Positions 24,623-37,400 of a stretch of DNA of 64,000 bases are shown in pieces; positions within the stretch are counted from its first letter, which is position 1, and each line of letters opens with the position of its first letter. Origin of the DNA: Sphagnum compactum. Lineage: Eukaryota; Bryophyta; Sphagnopsida; Sphagnales. A program made the translations under genes and the position numbers. The notes under the pieces were generated by a model. The model made no database searches. It had not been told where the DNA came from and saw only the letters and a program-made list of their open reading frames with translations. The stretch spans positions 1,116,001 to 1,180,000 of the forward strand of contig OZ234497.1 of NCBI GenBank assembly GCA_965153455.1. Reading direction: 5' to 3'.

Positions 24623-26150
24623 GATCAATCTCCTGTCTTACAAATTCTCTTAAACCTCAAATCTTCTCGAGAACTTCTTAGATTCTCCAAATGCCCCGAA
24701 GAATCCTGACTCCTGAAATTGTAAATCTTCAACACCAAACTCCCTTCCACAATTTAGAAATATGATGATTCAACACCTACAATTTTGAATCTCAGTTTCC
24801 TGTTCTTCTCCAGCATTCAGGACTTTCTTTTTCCATCAATGAGCCTCCAAATCAAATGGTCAAGCATTTCCAGCAAAAATCCATCACTCACTCACTTTGC
24901 AGTGTCTTCAACAGCATCAAAACATGCTGCAGCCTTGCATTGCTTCCAATCTCCTCTGCTCCTCAAACTACATCAAATCTGGTGGGTCAAGCCAAAAGCC
25001 AAGTCATTACTACTACTGATCACTCTTGAACATGCAAACTGCTGACCAGCAACCCAACAAACTTCTGATCATTCGAATTTCCAGGCTTCAAGATACACTG
25101 CTTCTAAAGTTGATGAAATCACTCCCACCCATAAATCCAATAGCAAATTGGTATCAGAATTCCATTCCACCATCTTTCCTTACAACTTGAGCTTTCTTTT
25201 CTCAACATTGCAGTTTGTCAACTACACATGGCAATACAACAAAAGAGACAAATGTAATAACAATAATGATAATAATAATAATAATCATACAGAGCTCTCT
25301 TTTCAGATCTGTCTGAAACCAAGACACATAAGCTATACTTTGTGAGAAATTGAGGGTTAGGGTTTTCCCCTAGAGCCAGCCAGCCTTACACACTCGCCAA
25401 CAATAACAAAGAAGATTGCATTCCAGCAGCATCTTGATCGATGTAGATGATGGATCAGGTTCATGCCTCACCTTTGCAAATGCAACCAGTGAGAAAGAAA
25501 TTTTATAGTAGCCACAACAGAATCTACAAGTCTTCTCATCCTCTTTCAAAATAAGATTGCAATAAGATTGCATGACTCTGAAGACAGGCAAAAGCGAAAG
25601 GAAGATAAAGGGGGAGTGAAACCGAAGTACCTCAAAGGAGGGAATTGGAGAGAGACAGACACCACAGACACCCTTTTGCTTTGGTAACGAGAAAATCGAT
25701 ACCAAAACGAAAAAACTAAGCTCAAAAACCAGCACAGGTAACCAACAACAGATAGCCTCAAAGCATTCCAAAACTGCAGAGACCTCAAAATTTCTGAAAA
25801 GAAGAAATTCGCATGCAAGACAAAAGAAAAAATCTTCTCTTTAAAACTCCAGCTCCAGATCTTCTTCTCACAACTAAAGCTGTTTCAACAAAAGCCCTCT
25901 AAAAAAGGAAAACTCCAAGCCTGAAAACCCACCCAAGAGCTCCAAAAGAAGGCCAAGAAACCAGAATTGGATTTGGAAACACAAAGTAAAATGCTATCGC
26001 TTTCACGACAAGAGCTCAAGAAACGAAAAGGAGAGGAGAGAGGATATTCGTGACTACAGAAAAAGCTTGTCTTCTTTCCTGTGTATTTTAGAGAAGCAAA
26101 AAGTGTGGGTCTTTGACAGTTTGCTTTCGGAGAAGCCAAAGATGCAGAAG
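24623..26150 (-). other. Probable 5' leader and first intron of the 23.6 kb gene
   Basis: Upstream of the ATG, the minus strand has an acceptor-like ...AAGACAG just before the start, at about 24,637. A good donor (CAAAG|GTGAGG) lies near 25,467. A pyrimidine-rich stretch, read on the minus strand, extends to about 26,140, as is typical of plant 5' UTRs. No open frame here is convincing. A non-coding first exon of roughly 25,470-26,140 is therefore proposed, not shown. Confidence 0.4.
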
Positions 26151-26154
26151 TTCA

Positions 26155-28010
26155 GGTGGCGCTCCTATAACACTTTAAATCATTTAAAATGAATAAAAAA
26201 TAAGGAAATAATGAGATTTGAAAATAAGAGTCAAATTTTTTTAAAAGCCACGTTTTGCAAAACGTATTTTCTTTATAGTTATTTTTGGGTGATCCTTGGC
26301 TTTGCATTTCAGAGATGATTTGTAAAGCTTGAGAACTTATAACATTTTAAATCACTCAAAATGAAGAAGAATTGAGAAAGATGTGCCAAAGAAAGTGTTC
26401 GGTCATAGACAGCCAAAATCGATGATGAGCCGGTTTACCCTATAGAGCAAGCTGATGAAAAGATTTAACCAAATTTGACTACAGACCCGATGTGAGAGTA
26501 GAAAATTTGAAGAATTCTTTTATATTTCGGTTACTTGTTGGAACCAGTGTTGGGCTGGAACCAGCTAGAACCAAAGGTTCTGAAACCAGGTGCGAACCAA
26601 TCCTCGGTTCTGACCTTGATTGTAACTGGAATGGGACCCACGGTTCCAAAATGATATTAGAACCAAAACCAGACTGGGGAATATTGAAAAATTTGGTTTT
26701 TACTTTAGGTTTAGGGTTTTTGTTACTCAATATTTTTTACTACTTATTTTTGTTACTTTTATAATTTTTAATTAGTACTGGCTGGTTTATATTTGAATTA
26801 GTCTACTAGCTACATTTTTTTCTGAATTTTTTTTTGAATTTTGAAGCTGGAATTAGAGGTTATGGGGAGTCATAGGTTCTAGAACACGGGGAACTGGAAC
26901 TGGTCAAGTTTAGCTCTAGGTTTCAGAAGGGGGACTGTCCCGGTTTTGGAAAAACAGACGAATCTATCCGGGGTCCCTCCAAGAACTGGCGAACTGCCCA
27001 ACACTGGTTTGAACCTGTTGTAGAAATCAGGCAATTTCTATATAATTATTCTTTTCCAAATCTGGTGAATAAGGAAGGGCCATTTTGTTTCACAATTTTC
27101 CTTTGTACATGTCGAAAACATATTTTTCAGGTCGAAAAAAAATGCAAAGTTCACCAAAAATTAAAAACACTGATATTATGAAGCTTAAAGGTGTCTTCTT
27201 TTTTCAGTGTATTTTTGTGTAGGGCTCTTCTAAGGGCATCTCCACCCACGGCAGTAAAATGGCATGTATGCTATATTTTGGATGAATATCAAATAGCAGG
27301 GCAATTGTGTGGACCTTGTTCTGGGCCTGTATATTTGCACAAGATACAGTGATCTCCACATGAGCCACTAAGAGAATTTATAGGTGCTTCTCATTGGCCG
27401 GCATTTGGTGACGTTTACATAGTCTCTTGGTTTATAGAGCTGGGGAACCAATTCACACTCTACAGCAAATGTGATAAAACATTGGTACAGGCCCAAATAG
27501 AGGTGTGGGTGGACCTGGTTCCCATTAAGGGGATTGGGTTTGCAAGCTCCCTGTACCTGAGGGGTATGGTAGCCTTGACATACAGCAAATATAAAGAGCA
27601 TTAACCTTAGTAAAAATTTGTTGAAATTAGTAGAAAGTTAGTAAAATCCAGATTGTCAAGTGCCTCCTTCTGGGTCTTAGTGTTACCACCTCAAACAGGG
27701 AGGGTAACTATGTAAGCAATACCCACCAAAGAGGGCATCATAACAAGTATTGGTGTACCATTGATTTTATTGATCAATCAATTGTCAAGTTCACATATAT
27801 TTATGAATTGTTTCATAAAGTTTGCGAGACAATATAGAATCAGGTCACAAAGATTCATAAACATGATGTGCAAAATTAAGAACATGACAACAAATACGTC
27901 AAGCTCATCATCGTATACAATTGTTTAAGAATAATTGATTTATATTTTATTGTGATTCATGTAAGATATTAAACATGCTATATTTGCAAGATCATAAAAA
28001 TTATTGTTTC
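26155..28010. other. Intergenic decayed repeats
   Basis: No gene seen. Two diverged copies of TTTAAATCA(C/T)T(C/T)AAAATGAA lie at about 26,173 and 26,345 and are related to sequence at 49,838, so they belong to the dispersed repeat family. Bases 26,540-27,010 are rich in GAACC/GGTTC motifs. A sequence resembling one end of the Tourist-like MITE (TAA then GGGCATCTCCACC) starts at about 27,231 but has no matching second end. Confidence 0.45.
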
Positions 28011-28113
28011 AAAGGCCTAGAATAAGAATCTAGCTGGGTGTAGCTTGACATTTTGACGTCGTCTTCCACCTCCAGTTGGCTTTACCCATCTTACAACAAA
28101 ATGCAAGGATATG

Positions 28114-28164
28114 CAGAAGTTGCAGACCGGGCTAGCTGGGTGTAGCTTGACTCTGCAACTTCTG
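28114..28164 (-). other. Perfect 12 bp inverted repeat in channel 3' flank
   Basis: CAGAAGTTGCAG at 28,114-28,125 and its exact complement at 28,153-28,164 enclose a 27-base loop. The loop contains CTAGCTGGGTGTAGCTTGAC, which also occurs directly repeated about 100 bases away at 28,030. It lies about 320 bases beyond the channel stop codon, where the 3' UTR would be, so an RNA hairpin is possible. Confidence 0.6.
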
Positions 28165-28479
28165 AAGTCACATCGTTGCAACTCCACAAGTAGAAACTGA
28201 TTGAGGAATCCCATTCTTGGCAACTTGAACCTTTCTTGATATCCTCTACACGATGGTGCACTTAAAGCTAACATTGGGAAACTCAAGAGTACCCATTGCA
28301 AAAAGTCCCAGCAACTATGTACATGTTATTAGAATTATCCCTAAAGTCACCCTGTCTTTGGGCCCTAGTTTGGCCTCTAATCCCTGTTTCATCTCAAATT
28401 TGAGTGTAGCTGTAAGGTGATATGGCCTTGAGTACCGCTTGCTTGGCAGTGCAGGTCTGGAGTGAAATTTATTATTACA

Positions 28480-31400
28480 TCAACATAGCACATAGACAAG
28501 ATCTCCAGCATTTATAATAGTTTCCTTCAAAGGATTTGTCAACACGTACGCTGTTGGAGATCCCAGTGTGCCACAGGCACGGTATATGCCCAGAGACAGA
28601 ATGCCTTTCTCCCGCAGAAGGCCAGTGAAGAGATCACAGAAATGGTGATTCACGTATTGGATTGGCACCTCAATTTGCTGCAGCAAACGTGAGTGATCAT
28701 CTCCCAAGCAACCATCATGTTCCACACAGCCTCCCTCCACCATTTGTTCCACTATAGATACTGTGTTCCGGTTAAAGAATGATGACCGCCTGCAAAATTT
28801 TCCAATCATTTGTTCCTTCATCAATGTCAAACCAGAGGAACATGTGATGGATCAATGCCAAGACAGTAGGAAAGAAAATTCGCAATTTGTCAGAGTTTGC
28901 TCTGAGAATATTCACCCAGGGTTGACAAGGAAGATTGAGAGGTAAGTTGCAAGGCTACAAATGAAAAGAGTTTATCCTCCAGCAGCTTGAGGAGGGTTCT
29001 GGGGTGAGCAGAAACAGAAAAACAATGAAACGCAAGATCAGGTATTGCTGACACAGCTAAGAGCATCACCAGAGGTGCTCAGTATGTGACCCTGCAAAAA
29101 ATATTTCTCAAATCCAAGTTTACTTCTTTTTTTTTTTCCAACCCCGTCCATAAAACTAAAACTAATAGGACTCGAAATAAGTTGGAAACTAATAGCAAAC
29201 CACCTCGACCAATGATTATGATTGGCCAATCAAAAACAGGGAGAAGCACACAGATCATACTTATTACTTTTCTCTGGGAGGTGTTAGTCTGTGCTGTGCC
29301 TTTTACCAACCTCAGCAAACTGTGCAAAAAACCTGGGTCAAAAGCATTTTACCGAGCCAAACCAAAAGGTTTCGACTTTTCTTAATCCGATTTTTATTTG
29401 CAGGGTCACATACCTACTGAGCACCAGTGGAGTTGCCCTAAGATTCACCAGCAAAATATGGGTAAATTCATAAGCCGTATGCAGAACAAGACGGAATGAA
29501 AGATGGTACTTACATCAGAAAACCAAGAAAAATGGCACACACAGCTTTTCCACCCATGAAGGTTGGGCCAAGGTGAACAATTGCATTCCGATTGCGCTTG
29601 TAGTCAGTCGCATGGACTTGACTCCGAGAGATTTCAAACTGGGGGCGCAAATAAAAGAACCCAATGGTATCATGCATCTCCACCAGTAGGATCTCCTGCT
29701 TTTCTCCTACCAGACGCTCCACATTGGCAGCTACCAGTATATTATCCACATCACTAGTATATGCTGACATTCTTGTAGCATTTCTCAAATCTTGCACATC
29801 CTGTCTGGGCAAATCAACAGGAGTACCTTGATCCCCAAGGATCACTACTTTCTCTGCACAGTTCTCAAGTTCTGACCTGAATTAGGTTTTCAATGAAGTA
29901 CAAACAAAAGTTTGCAATACCTAAAGCAAGCAAGTTGCTTTACAGCAGACAGCAGCAACTTTCAGCATAACGGTGAACAAGGATGTAAATACAGAAGTGG
30001 AAAGACATAGACCTGCATGGAGAACTCCACCTCGCATGAGATCAAGCTCATAGATTGGGGAGCCTTTGATGAAATATATATCAGTGAAGACACCCACCAG
30101 ACCCCATTGTTCAGCACTTGGCTGACCTGGGTACAGAATTACAATTGGTGGAGTGGGAGACAATGGATTCCGTAGCCCCTTGATGAAGTAGTATATGTGG
30201 TGTGGCCAGTTCCGCTGGCAACAAACCAGAATATGTGGCTCATCCAATTCAACTACAGAAACTGTGCGCTGTCTCAAGTCCTCCAATATCACATCAGCTC
30301 TCCTTTCAAGAACTGCTGGATGAGGATGACCATGGTCCAGAAGTGGAGGCCATGCCAGTAAGTCCTCAGTTGCCTGTTTTAGTGTACAACTTGTGAGGTG
30401 GAGTCCACTGCTGGCATCATCACTCTTCATGCTGGTAGATGAGGACATATCATATCCTCCATCATGCTTGTTCATTGAATTCGAAAGTGCTCTATGGCCT
30501 GCCTCAATCTGACAAACATTGTTGGCATGGTAGATTGCTGACCTCAGCTTTGATTCCAACTTGTAATGCCCCTCTGCACTGACTGGAAAAGTGTGCACCT
30601 TACTTTTCTCCACTCCATTCTCATCTTTATGAAAGTCTCTATTAAAGGTCCCCACAGTATAAGATCCCGTGCGCCTCAGCCGCCGGATGACACTCTCTGC
30701 CTCCCTTTCTACTGCAGAATGCATGTACTGGGATTCATGCTTCGTATTCATTACTTTTTCAATGAAACTTAATTGCTGTTGCTTGTCTCTATAGTTTGAG
30801 ATGGAGTAAGCAGTACGAAGGTCCGACGCAATTACTAATCCAACATCATAAGGGTTAATGATGTGACCTTTAGGATGCAGCAACACCTGGACAAGAAAGT
30901 CCATGGCAATTTAAACCCACTACAAAGAAAGCTACAATCATCTACAATCACCTAATAGACCATTCTTCCCCCATCACTGCACATTGAATGTCACACGGTA
31001 GCCATAGCCCTCATGAACTGCACAACATTGCATTCTATTACACTTATTAGTGTATCATTCAAGTAATAATTCCATGAACATTTGTAGCACTCCTCCAGTC
31101 ACAAGTAAACCTGGGATCAATCTGTCTGACAATATTTTCTTTTGGCAAATAGTTTATTGAAACACCAAAGGAAGGTTGCTGAAATAGGAGGAGTGAATGC
31201 AACAGAATACTCAAGCCTACCTCTTAAGAGATTGATATTGTTGCAGTGGAAACTATATACCTTTTGAACATGATGATCCTTGTCCTTGTGTAGCACTGTG
31301 ACGTCCAGTGCAAATAATACAGCATTGAAGGTCCTGTAAACAAATGCTGCTACCTGCAAGACCTTATCCAATGTAAGATACCTTCCAGGCAACCAGAATC

Positions 31401-34400
31401 ATTTGTGAAATGTCCCAATCACTTTGACACAGAGGAAAGAGTCTTATAATAAGTGCCACATACTCTCACCTAGGTGGGTATGAGACACTCTACAGGTAAT
31501 TCTAGAAAAAGAATAGATAAAAGTATCAAGCTACAGAATGATGCAACAGAGAGAAACCTCTTCAAAGAGCATGTTGTGAAAGACAATTGGAAAGATAACA
31601 GGGTAGACTTCGTTGTCAAAACTGTGGAAATATTCAGATATAAAATGATCCTTGGGCAACTCTTTCAGCTTGATCTCTGATGTAAACAGATTAGTTATGA
31701 GTGTGTACAGCCCTCTCACAACACAGCTGCTCTCCCATCCACAAATACAGTGCTAAACATGAGTGCTAAATTAAGGGAGGTTCCCTGAATTAATGAATGT
31801 AAAAAGGAGGTTTATCAAAGAGAAGGAACTTCCAATGTAGTTTCATTGAGCCTGATTCTTTGGTAATCTGCAAGAGCATTCCTCAGAAAAAGAGGGCAGA
31901 CCTATAAGAATATCGTCAGAAGTATCAAATACCCACAATACTTAGACCAAACTGTCTACTGGTCAGTCACAAAACTCTACTGACCAACCATCACTCAGTG
32001 TTTCTTCACATTCTTGAAGGTGGACACATTCTACCCACAACTTTTGATGACCAGTTTATGCAGTGGCCCCTTACAGCAGGGTTGCTTGTTAGACTAGAAA
32101 AACACAACCATGACAGCACAAATAGATTGCAGATTAGAGGACATGGCAAAGGGTAGAGAGAGAACAACCTCCTGGAGAGCATCTTATAATGAATCTTTGC
32201 AGGACAAATAACTTCGATAGCACCACTTTCTGTTTCATCCCAAACTGCACAAGTTTGTGTTGCTGGCTCCAGCACTTCTACTATAATTCGCACCTTGTTG
32301 CCACAGTGTCGATTCACTGCTAATGCTCTCACTATTTGTGCAGCATCCTCCACCTTTGTATCCTGTGACAATGAGCAAACTGTGCATCAGTTTGGAGACT
32401 AGTGGGACAATCAGGTGGGTGGGCATCATAAATCTGAGACCACATTGCAGCAGCAAGAATAGGAAGTTTACCAAATCTCTGCTGCAATTGGTACAAATGC
32501 AGAGACCCTTACAACCGAGAGTCATGTCAATGGTCAACAGATGCATGAAGCAAAAACTTTAAAAGCATGCAGCAACCTACGTTGGTTTGCTTATTGGCAA
32601 GTAAGAAGATGGCTGCAGCACGAGATGCACACACTCGTTCTAGGTCTGATTGATGTACTGGAGACCCTTCCATAAACTCTACATGCCCATGGTAGAGGGA
32701 CAGCATTTTTTTGAATTCAAACCTGCCAAGTAAGGACATGTCAGCCTGCTCTAGAGCTTCACCTTGCAGCGTTGATATTGAATGCTTCTGGTAAAAAAGG
32801 GGAAATGCCAATCAGAATCAGGAACCACTGAACTTGCATCAGCTGGCTGCCCAACTATGAAAGAAATAATATTTATTGAGTCATATGTGCAGGTGCCAGA
32901 TTCAAGGTTGTGACACTATACCACTTACGACGGGATGAATGGTGCCAAGATGTTCACATGCAAGGGGTAAGCTTTGATATCTGTAGATGCACACAGTACC
33001 CAAGTCATGGCCTTACCTTATTGCTAGGATGGTGTTGGGGAAAACTTTGAGATTATCTCATTATCCAATGTTTAGTTCATCTACAAAGCACACAATATAG
33101 TGCTCCACTGAGGATCACAGAATTAAATGCCATGCATGTTACAAGCAGAAATACAACACAGAGGATCTTTCTAATAAACAATCCTGAAGATTGAGTTGGC
33201 ACAAAGTATACTTTCAGACACACACCTACAGAAGGTACAATTTCACAAACCATCACAGTGGGTTGGATTATAAAACTCTGCCAGACAGATTTGGACAGCC
33301 TGGAATGAGACACTTCCACTGATAATGAGATATCTATTACCAATAATCTTCCTCGCGTTGAATGTGCCTCCATATGGCCTGCATTACATGTACAGCTTTA
33401 CTGTTAGCTTCTGAAGTCCACAACCCCTTTACTAGATCCCCTTCAGCAACAGACCACCTACCAATCCACCAGCATCTTATTCTGACTTCCATCAGTAGCT
33501 TGTTCAACAGAAACAAATGATCATCTTTGTCAGCAGCTATGACAGATACAAATACATTGTGGTATCAAAAGAAGGTTTTGAGTTTGGTATCTCCAGATTC
33601 TGAAGGGATGTGATGCATATCTTATCATCTTTGTATGAATGGAAAACATTTTGACTGAAGGGATAGTAGTTGCCAGCTTTACCTACTAGATGCAAGACGA
33701 GTAATGCGAGCAACCTGATACGGTATGAAAACCAGAGCACACATGATGGTCACAATGGAGACAATCTTCCCTGCATTGGTCTTGGTTGTGACATCTCCAT
33801 ATCCAACAGTGGAAATCTGTCAGACAATGCAGATTTTGGCTTGGGTGAAGGAGCAAACATGAAGTGAAAACAATGTCAAGCACTGAGACAGGATGTTTTC
33901 CACCCTGTGGGATACTAATATACGTCAAGAACAATTTTCAGCTTCAGCACCACAAAAGGCAACATAATTGTTATTCAGCATGGGCAACCCACATCAATGC
34001 ATGTGAGTATTTCTCAGCAAAAAGGGAAATTCAGCACACCCATACCGTGACAACTACATAGTAGAAGGCATCCATAAAGTTTATACAGCCACTTGTGGGA
34101 CAATTCTGTTGTATATGTTCAGATGCTGCTGCATACTCAATCCACTGTACAATCCCGGCATCGAGGAACACTGCACCCACTCACAAGTAACCCTTATGAT
34201 TGTTATACGACCAATCCTTACAGACCTTTTAATGCTGTGACTTGGGAATCATTTACTTAAATATTTGGTGGCACTACAATCAAAACCTGCTCAGGTGTGT
34301 CTCCAGCACCTGGGAGGAGGCCTAACAACTTCAGCCAAAGATAGACATACAAAATTTACCAAAGGACATAGGTGTGGATATCTTGCATTTCTGGCATTTC

Positions 34401-37400
34401 TGATTTATGGCCATCTTGAAGAAGCAAATCCAGGTGTTGGCATATATAGCAAATGGCTCACTTAATGACAGCACTCACCAGCTCCAAAACAGGATACCAC
34501 TAACAATAGTATTTGCTCGATTACTGTGCTTGCCACTATTCCTACACTTGTTGGAAATGTTAATATCCTGTGAAGCAAACCCACGCAGGTACAAGTCAGG
34601 GCTAACATACACATTGGTGGTGAGTCAGGACCACCAAGGACAAACACCTCTCTATCCATGTTCAACTGAGGATGGATGCGTAACCACAAAACCCACCTGT
34701 TAGTCACAAGTGAGGCTCATCCTTCATTCCAAAAGATGGTTGGACTTGTCTATTGAATTAACAAATAGTGTAAGAGAGAGACAAACACTCCAACCTGATG
34801 AAGCGCGAAAACTGCAAGAGGTGGAGAACAGCTGCACCACCCACTGGATTCTTGTGCCTGTCAGACCATGAGACATGCAAGGAGAAGTTGATAAATGTAA
34901 ACCTCTGTGGACACCACAAATTGAGAAAATTTACAGCCAGGCTCAAACCAAAGGCATGTGCACCAGTATTATGTGACAGAGGAGAAAGAACCAATAGGGT
35001 TGCAACAGCACTAGATATAGTTACAGGGCTAACAGGTGTACAAGTGTTAGCTTGATGTAAAGACATGCAAAAGTGAAAGGGGTGGGATGTGCAATCCAAG
35101 GTCGTCCATTCGATCATGTTAACAGACAACAAGAACATGGAATCCAAAGCCAACATACTGGTATAAAAAAATGATGGGTGTTGCACTCAAAAAATCTAGG
35201 ACCCCAATATATGAAAACATGTACTGTAATCGCACCGGTTCACTGCACAGACATACCAGTAGCAATCATCATCTCTTGGCATTTTTTTTCATGGGTGTCC
35301 ATGAATTTATGTTATTCAAATACGCAAGAATTTACATCTACATTTCACAGACCCAAATGTTTTTACATGGATTAAATAAAGAACCAAAGACATCATGGCA
35401 AACCGTGAATATGTGCATGCAATCTCAGAACCAAATTCTGCTGGAGTTGCTATACTCCTTACAATTGTTTGCTACCAGCTTAACTGTTTAGTAGATATAC
35501 ATTGTTATTTTATATAACAAATGACACTGCTTTGCTCATTCTCACCTATACACATGCAAAACATAATCCATGAGGAATAAGCAGCTCACAGTATCCTGAG
35601 TTAGTGTCACCCACTCATACTCCTCATGGAAGTGGTAGCTGCTCAAACACAGCTCCCCACACAAGAAACCTGTTAAGACTCCTGCTGCCATTATAATACA
35701 TTTTCAAATGTCTACTACAACATCTAAATCTAGTGGCAATCATTCAGTTCTCTAGTGATCCTCACACTTCCCTCACAATCCACAAGACATCGCCTGTAAC
35801 ATCAATGTAAATGTTAACATTCAAGCAATATGAAGACAAGTGCTCCAACATGTTCTGAACCTGCAGATATCCTCTTCCCCTGCAGATAAAGACTACCTTC
35901 AAAAACTGATATCCTTCATTTTTGGATAAACTTATGTCTGAGATTGCAGATGAAATTGGGTTCAAAACTGATACCCAGTTTGACATTGTAGTCATTGACA
36001 CAAGAATGAGTGCAGTCATAACACATGAGTGTCAATCATAACAGACAACCAGTTTGTTATGGATAAACTTACGTGGTATATATATACACAGCACCAGACA
36101 AAATAGCAAGCAAGCCCTCCATCTGCAGCACTTCCAAGACCCATATCAGTTGGCTTGCAATATGTCAAGTTCCTATCTATGCAGCATGTGGTCATCTCCG
36201 GGATCTGGCTACTAAGCTCAAACTGACTTCAGCTTGTGACTGCAGAACAACTCACTATCTAATAATTGGCTCGCATCATTTGCCATCGACAGTTGATGAC
36301 ACAAATTTTGCCAATAAGGAGGGCTCACAGGCACTGATATTCCAGGACTCGTCCCAAAGCTTAAACCCAAATCCGGGGACCACTATGGATTCTATCAGCT
36401 CACAAAGACCAGAAATGCTGCTGCAAATGCAACAAAGTCACTGAGAGGACTTTCCATTTCTTTACTGGGTTAACCCTTTGGAATGTGTTCATGTATTTCC
36501 ACCACTAGTAGACAGAACCACCCAGAACAATGGATTTATGACTGGAGAAGTAAAAAGCCCTAGATATGACACAAAAAACCCCCACAAATCAAGATGTATA
36601 GATTGTTGTGCAGGCTTGATTAACCAAAGCACATAGTTATCAGGGTAGCATATAAGTGAAAAGAGTAGTTATCGCAGATGTCCACGCAAAGCCCAGAGGG
36701 TTTGTTGTACCAGAAAATGTTCTGCATAACGTGACCATGAAAGAAAGTGGGCAGGGTTGTAGATAGTAACCTCTGCACAGGAGAATGCAGCAGTGATGTG
36801 CAAGATCACAGTCAGCACTTACTCACCTTCTGGAACAAGCCACATCACTTTTTGGTGAGAGGTGGGTATGAACAGACCTAAACACTGAGACAGCTGGTGC
36901 TCTAGAACAACACTTTGGACCAACAAACACAAGACAGAAAACCAGGAGCTGACAGATCAAATGGTGCCTTGACTCTCCTCTAAATGACACCATCTCAGAT
37001 AAACAAGTAAAATTAGATACAGGTTGATCCCTATTTTCATGATGAAAGCTGTTCTGCTTCACTCAATTTGATTGCAGACTCAAAGGTGGAAAACTGGCAA
37101 TTATCTAGCCCATGAAACAGAACCAAGGGTAGAGATATCTTGACAAAAGCAGCAGAAAAGACAAAGAACACCAAGCCATCAACCATGTATTTACCACAAT
37201 CACAACAGTACTGAACACCTCCAGGATATGGATGTCAAATCCATTGCATTCAATTCAGCTTTCACATGAGAAACACTGATGGAGAAGCTCCAGTTGCAAT
37301 TTTCTTTACATGCATTTGCCTGTCAAATGAAAATTGCCATCATTTCTGGCAGATAAGAGTCCCTGGGTTACTTTTCACCCTCATCAGAGCTCTTCTGCCC

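Noticed and set aside
27231-27610. Third copy of the Tourist-like MITE
   Set aside because: Only the first 13 bases resemble the left end; no right end or target duplication was found.
31830-31885. Extra channel exon reading NALADYQRIRLNETTLE
   Set aside because: It has a usable acceptor and phase, but splicing directly to 31,726 gives the expected Slo-like RSCVVRGLYTLI block; kept only as a possible alternative.
34258-35190. Separate gene from the 142-codon minus frame at 34,758-35,186
   Set aside because: Its only meaningful part is the channel S4 exon; the rest is intron read through.
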